From an uncultured Erysipelotrichaceae bacterium (GTDB taxonomy: Bacteria; Bacillota_I; Bacilli_A; RF39; UBA660), in contig CACWWC010000010.1 of assembly GCA_902764545.1 (NCBI GenBank), forward strand, positions 1-45,996: DNA of 45,996 bases, in the 5' to 3' direction. Below are positions 23,695 to 32,101 of the stretch, one piece after another. How positions within the stretch are numbered: position 1 is the first letter of the stretch; every line of letters begins with the position of its first letter. Below the pieces are notes generated by a model, which did not search any database, had not been told where the DNA came from, and saw nothing but the letters and a program-made list of their open reading frames with translations. A program made the position numbers and the translations under genes.

Positions 23695-24201
23695 CTATTT
23701 AATACTGTGTTTATACTGTTCTTCGCTCATAACATTATCAGTACTTAGTAAATCTTTTGCGGATATTTGATATTTTTCATCTTTCCTTTTCTCTTTTGTA
23801 GCATATCTATCTATCTGAAAAATCATTCTATTTGGAAAAAGTACATCTCCATCTACTCTATATCTCTTTCTTTCAAAAACTACACCCGCTTTATCTAATA
23901 TGCCAAGCAACAGTGGTAAAGATATTTCTTTATCAGTACGATCTAAATTCCAGTTAGTATAAATTCCTCTTTCCACGCACTCCCTTTGAAAGTCAGTATA
24001 TTCTTGCAAATCGGCAGAGACATGTGCATGATATACAATTTCAAACCATCTGGTTAACTCCTCCATATCATTACCACCTCTATGTGATTCCCTCTCAACA
24101 TATTTCTTAAAAAAATCTTCATCACTTAATAATGTCATTTTAATAACACGTTCTGCTTCTTTTAAAGTATTTTTATAAGTTTTTTTTAATTTCAGTTTCA
24201 T
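23695..24201 (-). CDS. Hypothetical protein, 168 residues
   Basis: No family recognised. It is soluble, basic at the start (MKLKLKKTYKNTLKEAERVIK), with an internal region MEELTRWFEIVYHAHVSADL and a C-terminal part containing DVLFPNRMIFQIDRYATKEK. There is no signal or membrane segment. AGGAG lies 13 bases before the ATG at 24201, longer than usual; a second ATG four bases upstream opens a ten-codon frame that overlaps the start, which could lower initiation. Codon use resembles its neighbours. Confidence 0.6.
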   Translation of the reverse strand: MKLKLKKTYKNTLKEAERVIKMTLLSDEDFFKKYVERESHRGGNDMEELTRWFEIVYHAHVSADLQEYTDFQRECVERGIYTNWNLDRTDKEISLPLLLGILDKAGVVFERKRYRVDGDVLFPNRMIFQIDRYATKEKRKDEKYQISAKDLLSTDNVMSEEQYKHSIK

Positions 24202-24275
24202 TCATAATAATCATCTCCTAACTTATATATACAATCACAGTTAAACAAATTCATCCAAAAGAGATTGAAGTTTAC

Positions 24276-24303
24276 AAAAAAAGACACAAATTGTGTATCT
24301 TTT
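24276..24303 (-). terminator. Terminator after the SPFH gene
   Basis: On the minus strand AAAGATACACAA pairs imperfectly with TTGTGTCTTT and is followed by a T-run. It overlaps the SPFH stop codon. Confidence 0.65.
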
Positions 24304-25183
24304 ATTTTTTCATCGACTCAGCAATAGTTGTACCAGCAGTAACAATTCCCTGTAGATCACTAGGAACAATAATCTTTGTAGCATTTCCATTAGCAACCTC
24401 TACCATAGCCTCATAACTTTTAAGTTTTAATACTGCATCATCCATCTCAGCAGTTTTTAGCAATTTTAATCCTTGGGCAGTAGCTTCCTGAATTTTAATA
24501 ATAGCTTCAGCTTCTCCTTCTGCAGCACGTATTTTTGCTTCCTTTTCTGCATCAGCACGAAGTATAGTACTCTCCTTTTCACCTTCTGCAATCAAAATAG
24601 CTGCTTTCTTCTCTCCTTCGGCCTTAAGAATTGCCTCACGTCTCTCACGCTCAGCTCTCATTTGTTTCTCCATAGACTCTTGAATATCTCTTGGAGGTAA
24701 TATATTTTTTACCTCTACACGATTAACTTTAACACCCCATGGATCAGTCGCCTCATCAAGAATACTTCTCATTTTTGTATTAATAACATCTCGAGAAGTA
24801 AGTGTTTCATCAAGTTCAAGTTCTCCAATAATGTTACGCAATGTAGTTGCAGTTAAATTTTCAATTGCATTTATTGGATTCTCTACACCATAAGTATATA
24901 ATTTAGAATCAGTAATTTGAAAATAAACAACTGTATCAATTTGCATTGTAACATTATCCTTAGTTATAACTGGTTGTGGAGCAAAATCTTTCACGATTTC
25001 CTTTAAACTTACATTATTTGCAACTCTCTCAATAAAAGGAATCACATAATGTAATCCAGTCTGCATAGTTCTATGATATGCACCTAGCCTTTCTACAACA
25101 TACGCTCTTGATTGTGGAATAATTTTAATACCCAATATTGCAATTGCAATAATTATAATAATAACAATTAATCCAAATCCCAT
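24302..25183 (-). CDS. SPFH/band 7 protein (stomatin-like, paired with NfeD)
   Basis: 293 residues from the ATG at 25183 (GGAGG nine bases upstream). One N-terminal TM helix (GFGLIVIIIIIAIAILGIKI), then the band 7 domain (about 20-180: IPQSRAYVVERLGAYHRTMQ, DNVTMQIDTVVYFQITDS, DPWGVKVNRVEVKNI) and a charged coiled coil rich in Ala, Glu and Lys (about 180-245). Such proteins form membrane scaffolds of the paraslipin/QmcA type. It starts one base after the stop of the NfeD gene, the usual SPFH-NfeD operon in which NfeD is thought to assist or tether the scaffold. Confidence 0.93.
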   Translation of the reverse strand: MGFGLIVIIIIIAIAILGIKIIPQSRAYVVERLGAYHRTMQTGLHYVIPFIERVANNVSLKEIVKDFAPQPVITKDNVTMQIDTVVYFQITDSKLYTYGVENPINAIENLTATTLRNIIGELELDETLTSRDVINTKMRSILDEATDPWGVKVNRVEVKNILPPRDIQESMEKQMRAERERREAILKAEGEKKAAILIAEGEKESTILRADAEKEAKIRAAEGEAEAIIKIQEATAQGLKLLKTAEMDDAVLKLKSYEAMVEVANGNATKIIVPSDLQGIVTAGTTIAESMKK

Positions 25184-25184
25184 T

Positions 25185-25604
25185 TTAATCATCCTCCTTC
25201 TTAACAATAAGTTTTACTCCTTCAATTCTCAATACTTTAACCCTAGCTCCTACTTCAATCTCAGAACTACTCATCGCTGTCCAAGTATTCCCAAATATCT
25301 TTACTTCACCATATTTATTACTTTCAATTTTCTTAGTAACCTCTCCTATTTTTCCAATTACCATATCAGAGTTAGTTGGAGTGATTTCAAATTTCTTAAA
25401 CCTATTGATTAAAGGTTTTGTAATCAATAGAGATACCAAACTTACAATAATAAAACTTAATAGCTGACTTACTAATGAATTAGTAGAAAACGATAAAATC
25501 ATTGAAGATAAAGCTCCAATAGCAAACCAAACAGTTATTAAATTAATAGTCAATATTTCAATCAAAAGTAATATTATAAATGAAGTAAACCAAAATAAAG
25601 TCAT
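25185..25604 (-). CDS. NfeD-family membrane protein
   Basis: 139 residues: two or three TM segments (about 1-75), then the NfeD C-terminal OB-fold (MVIGKIGEVTKKIESNKYGE, VKIFGNTWTAMS, IEVGARVKVLRIEGVKLIVK). It is the short NfeD1b type without the ClpP-like protease domain. AGGAG stands eight bases before the ATG at 25604. It is the promoter-proximal gene of the SPFH pair, and is divergent from the Ig-like protein gene. Confidence 0.9.
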   Translation of the reverse strand: MTLFWFTSFIILLLIEILTINLITVWFAIGALSSMILSFSTNSLVSQLLSFIIVSLVSLLITKPLINRFKKFEITPTNSDMVIGKIGEVTKKIESNKYGEVKIFGNTWTAMSSSEIEVGARVKVLRIEGVKLIVKKEDD

Positions 25605-25623
25605 AAAACTCACTCCTAATATA

Positions 25624-25652
25624 ATTATACGTTAAAAAAAATCTAAATACAA
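25624..25652 (-). promoter_or_regulatory. Promoter of the NfeD-SPFH operon
   Basis: On the minus strand TTGTAT (25647-25652) and TATAAT (25624-25629) are 17 bases apart. Confidence 0.7.
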
Positions 25653-25670
25653 TAAATTTAATATTTTTTC

Positions 25671-25699
25671 TTGTATACTTATAAATTACATATTATAAT
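25671..25699 (+). promoter_or_regulatory. Promoter of the Ig-like protein gene
   Basis: TTGTAT (25671-25676) and TATAAT (25694-25699) are 17 bases apart. It is divergent from, and about 20 bases away from, the NfeD promoter, and has the same two hexamers. Confidence 0.7.
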
Positions 25700-25726
25700 T
25701 AAATATAGAATATAGGAGTAATAAGA

Positions 25727-26416
25727 ATGAAGTTAAATAGCAAAGAAACAAAAATTCTAAGTGCAGTGATTGCAATATGGGGAATAGTTTTTATAAGCAG
25801 CGGAATAGTTATGAATAATTCAAAAAAAACCGAAACAGTTATAAAATACAAGTTAGATGTTTCAACCCAAAAAATTTCAGAAGCACAAGCAAAGAAAAAA
25901 GAAATTATTTTAAAAGAGTTAGAAACTGAAATCAACACCCCCATAAGTGTAAACATAAAAGATTATTTAGTCGATGCAGATAAAATGGACGAGTCTATTA
26001 TAAAAAAACTTGAACTGGATACATCACTTGTAAATATCAATCAAGCCGGAACATATAAATATACAGTTAAATATAACAAAAAAAAGTATCAAGGAACAAT
26101 CAAAGTAAAAGAAAAAGAATTGCCTGATATGACATTTACGCTAAAAAACATAACACTGGACATTGGAGATGCCATACCAGCAGACAAAAGAGAATATATC
26201 AACGAAACAATCTCTGACGAAGTTTATCAAAACATAACATTAGATATATCTCAAGTTAAAAATTCGATTCAAAACGATTATAAATACTATATCATATACA
26301 AAAATACAAGATATGAAGGAACAATAAGTGTAAGAAATAAAATTATCCCACCATCAGATATAAAACAAGAAGAAGAAAAATCAAATGAGCAAAAAGACAC
26401 AAGCATCAATAATTAA
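25727..26416 (+). CDS. Membrane-anchored protein with two Ig-like repeats
   Basis: 229 residues. One TM helix (about 11-30, LSAVIAIWGIVFISSGIVM) and an outside part made of two related modules. Module 1 (about 65-132) ends YKYTVKYNKKKYQGTIKVKE; module 2 (about 140-212) ends YKYYIIYKNTRYEGTISVRN. The shared ending, with Y-K-Y, a basic-Tyr pair and GTI, points to internal duplication of a bacterial Ig-like fold. The tail is polar (KQEEEKSNEQKD). No enzymatic domain is seen; it may be a surface or wall-binding protein. AGGAG precedes the ATG. Confidence 0.75.
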   Translation: MKLNSKETKILSAVIAIWGIVFISSGIVMNNSKKTETVIKYKLDVSTQKISEAQAKKKEIILKELETEINTPISVNIKDYLVDADKMDESIIKKLELDTSLVNINQAGTYKYTVKYNKKKYQGTIKVKEKELPDMTFTLKNITLDIGDAIPADKREYINETISDEVYQNITLDISQVKNSIQNDYKYYIIYKNTRYEGTISVRNKIIPPSDIKQEEEKSNEQKDTSINN

Positions 26417-26422
26417 ACGATC

Positions 26423-26449
26423 AAAAAAGAGCAGAAATGCTCTTTTTTT
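26423..26449. terminator. Bidirectional terminator, Ig-like gene and fhs
   Basis: AAAAAAGAGC and GCTCTTTTTT pair around AGAAAT, with T-runs on both strands, between the convergent stop codons. Confidence 0.88.
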
Positions 26450-28061
26450 AACTTAAATTTACTATTTCTCCATCAATAACATCTATAACCTCATAGTTAG
26501 GATGTCTAGATAAACCTGGCATAGTCATAATGTTTCCAAGTAAAATTGTGATAAACCCTGCACCATTATATACATCTATGTCATGAACAGTAACTGAAAA
26601 GTCCTTAGGGACTCCGACTTTATCCTTATCATCAGAGAAAGAATACTGGGTTTTCGCTATACAAATTGGTAATTTTTCCAAATTATTGCGCTTTATAAAT
26701 TCTAATTTATGTTTCGATAATTCACTAAAAAGAACTTCAGAAGCACCATAAATTTCACGACAAATCACATTTACTTTTTTTACCAAATCATCGTTTATGT
26801 CATATAGATAATTAACACTATCGCCTTTCAAATCAAGTACTTTGCTTGCTAAGTCTAAAGCTCCACTGCCACCATCAAAATAAGCCGTAGATATTGAAAA
26901 TAAATAATTATTATCTTCACAATGTTTTTGTAAAATCTCCACCTCATCATTTCTATCAGTATCAAACTTATTTAAACATACCAAAACGTTAACACCAAAC
27001 CTTTTTAAATTTGAGTAATGTTTATCTAAATTTTCAAACCCTTTAATTAGAGCACTAACATTTTTATCAAATATATTTTCTTTTGAAACACCGCCATGAT
27101 ATTTAAGTGCCTTTATAGTTACAACTAAAACAACTGAATCGGGAACAAGGCGTCCAATTCTACATTTAATATCCATAAACTTTTCAGCACCCAAATCAGC
27201 ACCAAATCCAGCTTCTGTTACTACATAGTCAGCATAGCTCAAAGCAGTTTTTGTCGCAACCAAACTATTACATCCATGAGCAATATTTGCGAATGGACCA
27301 CCATGAATAATTACTGGAGTATTTTCCAAAGTCTGAACAAGGTTAGGAAGAAAGGCATCCTTCAACAAAGCCATCAAACTTCCCTCAAGATGCAAATCTC
27401 TAACATAAACATATTCGCCTTTGCTATTAGTACCAATTATAATACTACCTAGTCTATCTCTTAAATCATCTATCGAAGTAGCTAAGCAAAAAAGGGCCAT
27501 AATTTCACTTGCAGAAGTAATAGTAAAGCTCTCATTTCTGTCACCTAAATCAACATTTCTTAACGCTCTATCATTAACATCCAAGCATCGTTTAAATAAC
27601 ACATTTTTAATATCCAGCTTATTACCAAAATAAATATGATTATCAATAGCAGCAGATATTAAATTATTAGCAGAAGTAATAGCATGAAAGTCTCCAGTAA
27701 AATGCAAATTAATATTTTCCATAGGAACAACCTGAGAATAGCCTCCTCCAGTTGCTCCACCTTTCATACCAAAGACAGGTCCCATAGAAGGCTGTCTAAG
27801 TGCAACAATAACATTTTTATTAAGTTTTTTTAATGCATCTCCAAGACCAATACTTACAGTTGTTTTACCCTCCCCCAAAGGAGTAGGACTTATTGCAGTA
27901 ACCAGGATAAGTTTTGAATCTTTTTTAATTTTTCCACAAGCTCTAATCTTTGCCATATATTTACCATATAATACAAGGTCATCACTTTTTATTCCCAACC
28001 CTTCAGCAACACTAACAATATCCTTTTTCATACAAGATTTTGAAATTTCAATATCAGACAC
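26448..28061 (-). CDS. fhs: Formate-tetrahydrofolate ligase
   Basis: Makes 10-formyl-THF from formate, THF and ATP, feeding purine and fMet-tRNA synthesis. 537 residues from the GTG at 28061, preferred because AGGTG lies six bases upstream; another in-frame GTG at 28070 overlaps that site. The P-loop is TPLGEGKTTVSIGLGDAL and further hallmarks are RQPSMGPVFGMKGGATGGGY, FTGDFHAITSANNL and TEAGFGADLGAEKF. The formate could come from the pyruvate formate-lyase encoded at 43-45 kb (inference). Confidence 0.97.
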   Translation of the reverse strand: MSDIEISKSCMKKDIVSVAEGLGIKSDDLVLYGKYMAKIRACGKIKKDSKLILVTAISPTPLGEGKTTVSIGLGDALKKLNKNVIVALRQPSMGPVFGMKGGATGGGYSQVVPMENINLHFTGDFHAITSANNLISAAIDNHIYFGNKLDIKNVLFKRCLDVNDRALRNVDLGDRNESFTITSASEIMALFCLATSIDDLRDRLGSIIIGTNSKGEYVYVRDLHLEGSLMALLKDAFLPNLVQTLENTPVIIHGGPFANIAHGCNSLVATKTALSYADYVVTEAGFGADLGAEKFMDIKCRIGRLVPDSVVLVVTIKALKYHGGVSKENIFDKNVSALIKGFENLDKHYSNLKRFGVNVLVCLNKFDTDRNDEVEILQKHCEDNNYLFSISTAYFDGGSGALDLASKVLDLKGDSVNYLYDINDDLVKKVNVICREIYGASEVLFSELSKHKLEFIKRNNLEKLPICIAKTQYSFSDDKDKVGVPKDFSVTVHDIDVYNGAGFITILLGNIMTMPGLSRHPNYEVIDVIDGEIVNLS

Positions 28062-28197
28062 AGTTATCACCTCAAAAAATATTATATCATACTAAATTAA
28101 ATTATTTAAAGACTATTATTATGTCAATTGTTTATATAGTCATATAAAAAATGCAAATATAAAAAATATATATAGTTCATTTAAACATTTTTCTAAT

Positions 28198-28226
28198 TTG
28201 AAAAAAATAATGATGAATGATAGACT
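28198..28226 (+). promoter_or_regulatory. Possible promoter of the adhesin-sortase pair
   Basis: TTGAAA (28198-28203) and TAGACT (28221-28226) are 17 bases apart, about 35 bases before the predicted start. The -10 fits in four of six bases. The rest of 28071-28197 is very AT-rich and shows nothing else recognisable. Confidence 0.35.
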
Positions 28227-28259
28227 CTAAAACATTAAGAAAAAAAAGGAGGGATTATT

Positions 28260-29687
28260 ATAAATAAAAAAATTTTTTTCTTAATAATACTTGGCATTTT
28301 TTTATCACTTAAAGTAAATGTCCAAGCAGAAACCGCTACATTTTATGAAGGAGAATATATTGATAATATTTATATGAGTAAATATCACTATTCTTCAAAT
28401 ACAATTTACTATCAAAAAGCAAGGTTCTTTAGAAAGAATGGTACTAATGAATTTGCATATTGTATACAACCATTTGAATTTTTCAAAGATGGAACAGTAT
28501 ATGAAACAGTTATTAATCCTAATAATTTAAACAGCACTCAAAAAGAAAGAATATCAAGAATTGCACATTTTGGCTATGGATATAAAAATCATACAGACGT
28601 TAAATGGTATGCAATAACTCAGTTTATGATTTGGGAAACAGCAGACTATGCATCAGGTAAGTTCTATTTTACAGATTCATTAAATGGAAATAAAATTAAT
28701 CCATACCAAAATGAAATTGATGAAATAAACTATCTAGTTAATACATATGACAACATCCCTATTCCAAATAACAAAAAATACACTATTCGAGAAGGATCTG
28801 ATTTAGAAATAAATGCTGGAGAAGTAATTAAATACTATAGTAGCGATAACAGTAATATAATAATAGATAACCAAAAAATAAAAATCAAAGACCTAAAAGA
28901 AGGTGAATACACATTTAATTTATATAGAAATGATAATAATTATAACAAACCAATTATTTTCTATCAGTCAAACAATAGCCAAAATCTTGTTGATACAGGA
29001 AATATAAACGATAAAAAAGTTACATTTATAGTCAAAGTGGTAAAAACTGAAATAACAATTAATAAACTAGATGATGATAACAAAGATATCATACCACAAG
29101 GAGAAGCAAGTCTTGATGGTGCTATAGTTGTAATATACAATGATAAAAATGAAGAAATTAATAAGTTAACTATAAAAGATAATCAAGCTATAATAAATAA
29201 CATTGATTTTGGTACATATTACATTAAAGAAGAATTACCGGGAGAAGGATACACAAAAAACGAAGAAGTACACAAAATAACAATTGATGAAAAAAATCCG
29301 ACACAAATGTTAAACATATATAATAAGGTTATTAAAAAAAATATAAAAATAATAAAAAAATATGGTGAGGGTGACAATTTTAATTCAGAAAAAAATATTG
29401 ATTTTGAAATATATGACAAAAACAATAAATTAATAAATACTATTTCCACAAATGAATATGGAGAAGCTATGATTACACTACCATACGGTAAATACAAATT
29501 TATTCAAAAAAACACCACTAAAGGATACCAAATAGTTGCACCATTTGATATCAATGTAGACAATAATGATGATGAAATTATTGAGTTAAAAGATTTAAGA
29601 ATTCCAGTTCCAAATACATATTCTGAAAGAAAAATAGATATAAGCACTATAATAAAGATAATATCATTCATACTATTTTTATGGTAA
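28260..29687 (+). CDS. Cys-Gln thioester-domain surface adhesin with CnaB-like repeats
   Basis: 475 residues if started at the ATA at 28260, seven bases after AGGAGG. This yields MNKKIFFLIILGIFLSLKVN...VQAET, a normal signal peptide. The first in-frame ATG (28374) would delete it, and no GTG, TTG or CTG is in frame between. A thioester domain follows (Cys68 in FAYCIQPFEF, Gln121 in WYAITQFMIWETAD), able to bond covalently to host amines. Two CnaB-like modules then appear (about 255-360, with YYIKEELPGEGY, and 362-450, with YKFIQKNTTKGYQ). The C-terminus has a sorting-signal-like VPNTY, a hydrophobic helix and no basic tail: it stops at FLW. It overlaps the sortase gene by seven bases. Confidence 0.82.
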   Translation: MNKKIFFLIILGIFLSLKVNVQAETATFYEGEYIDNIYMSKYHYSSNTIYYQKARFFRKNGTNEFAYCIQPFEFFKDGTVYETVINPNNLNSTQKERISRIAHFGYGYKNHTDVKWYAITQFMIWETADYASGKFYFTDSLNGNKINPYQNEIDEINYLVNTYDNIPIPNNKKYTIREGSDLEINAGEVIKYYSSDNSNIIIDNQKIKIKDLKEGEYTFNLYRNDNNYNKPIIFYQSNNSQNLVDTGNINDKKVTFIVKVVKTEITINKLDDDNKDIIPQGEASLDGAIVVIYNDKNEEINKLTIKDNQAIINNIDFGTYYIKEELPGEGYTKNEEVHKITIDEKNPTQMLNIYNKVIKKNIKIIKKYGEGDNFNSEKNIDFEIYDKNNKLINTISTNEYGEAMITLPYGKYKFIQKNTTKGYQIVAPFDINVDNNDDEIIELKDLRIPVPNTYSERKIDISTIIKIISFILFLW

Positions 29688-30217
29688 AAAAAATATTAAA
29701 TATACTTATAATACAAATTATAATTTTATCATCATTAACGTTAATAAAAATTAATCATGAATCAATTAAAGAAACAGCAATTCCATCATTTTTGATAATT
29801 CATAAACAAAAAAATAAAGATAAATTAGGAAAATTATCAATTGAATCATTAAAAATTAATGAATTAATATACCAAATTGGGAGTGAAGAAAACACAGTTG
29901 ACAAACATGTAACTATATTAAAAGAGTCAGTTCTTCCAGACAAAGAGAAAAGTATAGTTTTTTTGGCAGCACATTCAGGTACGGGAGAAAACTCATACTT
30001 TGAAAATTTAAAAAATATAACAGTGAATACTATTGTTAAATTAACCATAAATAAGAAAGAATATAAATACATAGTAAAAGAAATTTGGGAGGACAGAAAA
30101 GATGGATTTATTAATATTAATAAAGAAGATAAAAATCAATTAATTTTAACAACATGTAGTCCATTCAATAAAAACAAACAATTGATAGTAAGTTGTATAG
30201 AAAAAGAGTCTAATTAA
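29681..30217 (+). CDS. Sortase, dedicated to the adjacent adhesin
   Basis: 178 residues: one N-terminal TM helix (ILNILIIQIIILSSLTLI) and a sortase barrel. The catalytic His is in LAAHSGTG (about residue 89) and the Cys in LTTCSPF (about 158). The usual catalytic Arg, expected shortly after the Cys in a basic-LIV context, is replaced: the sequence reads NKNKQLIVSC, giving Gln or Lys depending on alignment. No good RBS precedes the ATG, which lies inside the end of the adhesin gene (ATGGTAA), so translation probably depends on coupling. It should anchor the adhesin to the wall or polymerise it. Confidence 0.82.
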   Translation: MVKKILNILIIQIIILSSLTLIKINHESIKETAIPSFLIIHKQKNKDKLGKLSIESLKINELIYQIGSEENTVDKHVTILKESVLPDKEKSIVFLAAHSGTGENSYFENLKNITVNTIVKLTINKKEYKYIVKEIWEDRKDGFININKEDKNQLILTTCSPFNKNKQLIVSCIEKESN

Positions 30218-30228
30218 CGACTCTTTTT
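30201..30228. terminator. Bidirectional terminator, sortase and S41 protease genes
   Basis: AAAAAGAGTC and GACTCTTTTT pair around TAATTAAC. It lies across both convergent stop codons. Confidence 0.88.
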
Positions 30229-31452
30229 AATAATTTCAATAGCTTTTTGAAATTGAGTATCATTATCCATAGATTTATTTGAATAATAACTATCATCAAG
30301 CTCAATATTATAATCCGGTTTAATTCCCTTGTTGTTAATGCTTTTACCCCTAGAAGTTAACCATGTCTCAGTTGTATATTTTACACTAGTGCCAGAATTA
30401 AGTGTTTTAGTTCTTTGAACCGTACCCTTTCCATATGTAACTTCACCAATAATAGTCACATTTTTATAATTATCCTTAAAACAAGAAACCATAACCTCAG
30501 AAGCAGAAGCAGTTGATTTATTAACTAAAAATATAACTGGATAATCACGATTTATGTTTGTAGTAGAATATATTTTTTTAACAGAAGAATCGCGACTTTT
30601 TAATCTATACAAAACAGTATTTTTATCAAAAAACAAACTTAATATTTTTTTTGTTTCTTTAAGGCTGCCTCCCGCATTATCTCTTAAGTCAATTATTAAA
30701 TAATTAATTTTCTTATCCTCCAATTTAATAAGAGATTTATTAAACTGTTTATAAATATTATCTGAAAAAATATCTATTTTCAAATAACCAACATTAATAT
30801 CATCATATTCTAAAAATTTTCTATAAACATTTTCTTGCTCTATAACTTCCCTAACAATAGTAAAAGTCTTTTCAATATTATCACGCTTTATATCTAATAC
30901 TACTTTTGTCCCTTTCCTACCTTTTATTAATTTTGTTAAACTTTTTCCATACAGCCCCTTACAATCTTTTCCATCAACATTTAAGATTAGATCATCTTTC
31001 TTTATCCCAGCCTTATATGCAGGACTATTTTTATTAACCTTAATAATTCTATTGTACTCTCCGTCATATTCAACAGTCACACCAATCCCAACAAATTCCC
31101 CATCAATATAATCATTAAATTCACTAGTAGCACTGCTATTCATAAACAAAGAATTAGGATCATCAAGTGAATTGATCATTCCAGATATAGCCGCTTGTGA
31201 CAATTTATCCTCATCAACCTTTTTATAATAATTATCCAAAATAATGTCATAAGTATTAATTATATCTTTTACACCAGAACTTGAGCGCAACAAGTTAATA
31301 TTTGTATTAGTATAAGTAATAATATATCCAATAATAATACCAAATAAAATTGATATAAATACAATTATTATAACTTCAAAAATAGAAAATCTAGAGTCAT
31401 TCTTTAAATCAATTAAAATATCTTTTAAATAACATTTATTCTTTTTTTTCAT
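30214..31452 (-). CDS. S41 carboxyl-terminal processing protease (CtpA/CtpB type)
   Basis: 412 residues from the ATG at 31452 (GAGGTG upstream). One TM helix (about 25-47), then the cap/PDZ part (about 115-200, GEFVGIGVTVEYDG and AGIKKDDLILNVDGKD) and the tail-specific protease core: YLIIDLRDNAGGSLKE, NKSTASASEVMVSCF with the nucleophile serine (about 315-318) and YGKGTVQRT with the catalytic lysine near 342. A C-terminal region GIKPDYNIEL follows. It cleaves exported proteins at their C-termini outside the membrane. Substrate here is unknown; neighbours are the adhesin-sortase pair (convergent) and a Trx-like protein upstream. Confidence 0.93.
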   Translation of the reverse strand: MKKKNKCYLKDILIDLKNDSRFSIFEVIIIVFISILFGIIIGYIITYTNTNINLLRSSSGVKDIINTYDIILDNYYKKVDEDKLSQAAISGMINSLDDPNSLFMNSSATSEFNDYIDGEFVGIGVTVEYDGEYNRIIKVNKNSPAYKAGIKKDDLILNVDGKDCKGLYGKSLTKLIKGRKGTKVVLDIKRDNIEKTFTIVREVIEQENVYRKFLEYDDINVGYLKIDIFSDNIYKQFNKSLIKLEDKKINYLIIDLRDNAGGSLKETKKILSLFFDKNTVLYRLKSRDSSVKKIYSTTNINRDYPVIFLVNKSTASASEVMVSCFKDNYKNVTIIGEVTYGKGTVQRTKTLNSGTSVKYTTETWLTSRGKSINNKGIKPDYNIELDDSYYSNKSMDNDTQFQKAIEIIKKSR

Positions 31453-31481
31453 AGAACACCTCAAACATAATAAAAAATATT

Positions 31482-31504
31482 AAAAAAGACCTAAAGTCTT
31501 TTTT
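31482..31504 (-). terminator. Terminator after the thioredoxin-like gene
   Basis: On the minus strand AAAAAAGAC and GTCTTTTTT pair around TTTAG, with a T-rich tail. It overlaps the stop codon of the gene at 31503. Confidence 0.8.
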
Positions 31505-32054
31505 AATTTAAATAATCAGAAATATTATCTAAACCTTCAATATATTCAACAACATTGTTATTGCTAAACTTAATCAAAGTTGGACCATTGATTTTAATAT
31601 CACTAGCCTTACTTGGAGAAGTATTAGATGAATCACTAACATATGATTTATTTAACCCATCACTCATGTCAACAGAGTATATATCAAGATGATTTTCTGA
31701 CGACTTATAATTACTAACTAACTCATTACTCTTTGAATTTATCTCATCATCACTTTTGTCAAAATAGAATATAAGATAATCACCATCACTTATTGAAAAA
31801 CTTCTACCCACAATTATTTCAGAATAAGAAATTTCCTCCACATTGCTTGAAGACTTATTGTCATTACTAGTTGTATCACTGTTATTTTTCTTTGTTATGT
31901 GAACTGTCAAAATATAAAATAAACATAAAATTATAATTATTACACAAACAATAATAATATTATTCCATATATCACCATCATAGTTATTTCCGACATTTTT
32001 AATCTTTGCCTTTTCATTTTTTATGTTTATATCTTTTTGTTTTTTTCTTGCCAT
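31503..32054 (-). CDS. Membrane-anchored protein, probable thioredoxin-like fold without CXXC
   Basis: 183 residues from the ATG at 32054 (AGGTGAT upstream). A basic cytoplasmic start (MARKKQKDINIKNEKAKIK), one TM helix (about 30-50) and an outside domain. That domain reads DGDYLIFYFDKSDDEINSKS, then a helix, DIYSVDMSDGLNKS and GPTLIKFSNNNVVEYIEG. The last segment resembles the cis-proline strand of thioredoxins (TPTLIxF-like), but no CXXC pair exists, so it cannot be a normal disulfide reductase. The fold call is by pattern only. It has its own terminator. Confidence 0.6.
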   Translation of the reverse strand: MARKKQKDINIKNEKAKIKNVGNNYDGDIWNNIIIVCVIIIILCLFYILTVHITKKNNSDTTSNDNKSSSNVEEISYSEIIVGRSFSISDGDYLIFYFDKSDDEINSKSNELVSNYKSSENHLDIYSVDMSDGLNKSYVSDSSNTSPSKASDIKINGPTLIKFSNNNVVEYIEGLDNISDYLN

Positions 32055-32101
32055 GCTAATCACCTAAAATAAGTATAGCATAAATATAAAACCAAAGTCT
32101 A

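Noticed and set aside
28071-28197. Riboswitch upstream of fhs or of the adhesin
   Set aside because: The region is very AT-rich with no conserved leader sequence or stable stem on either strand.
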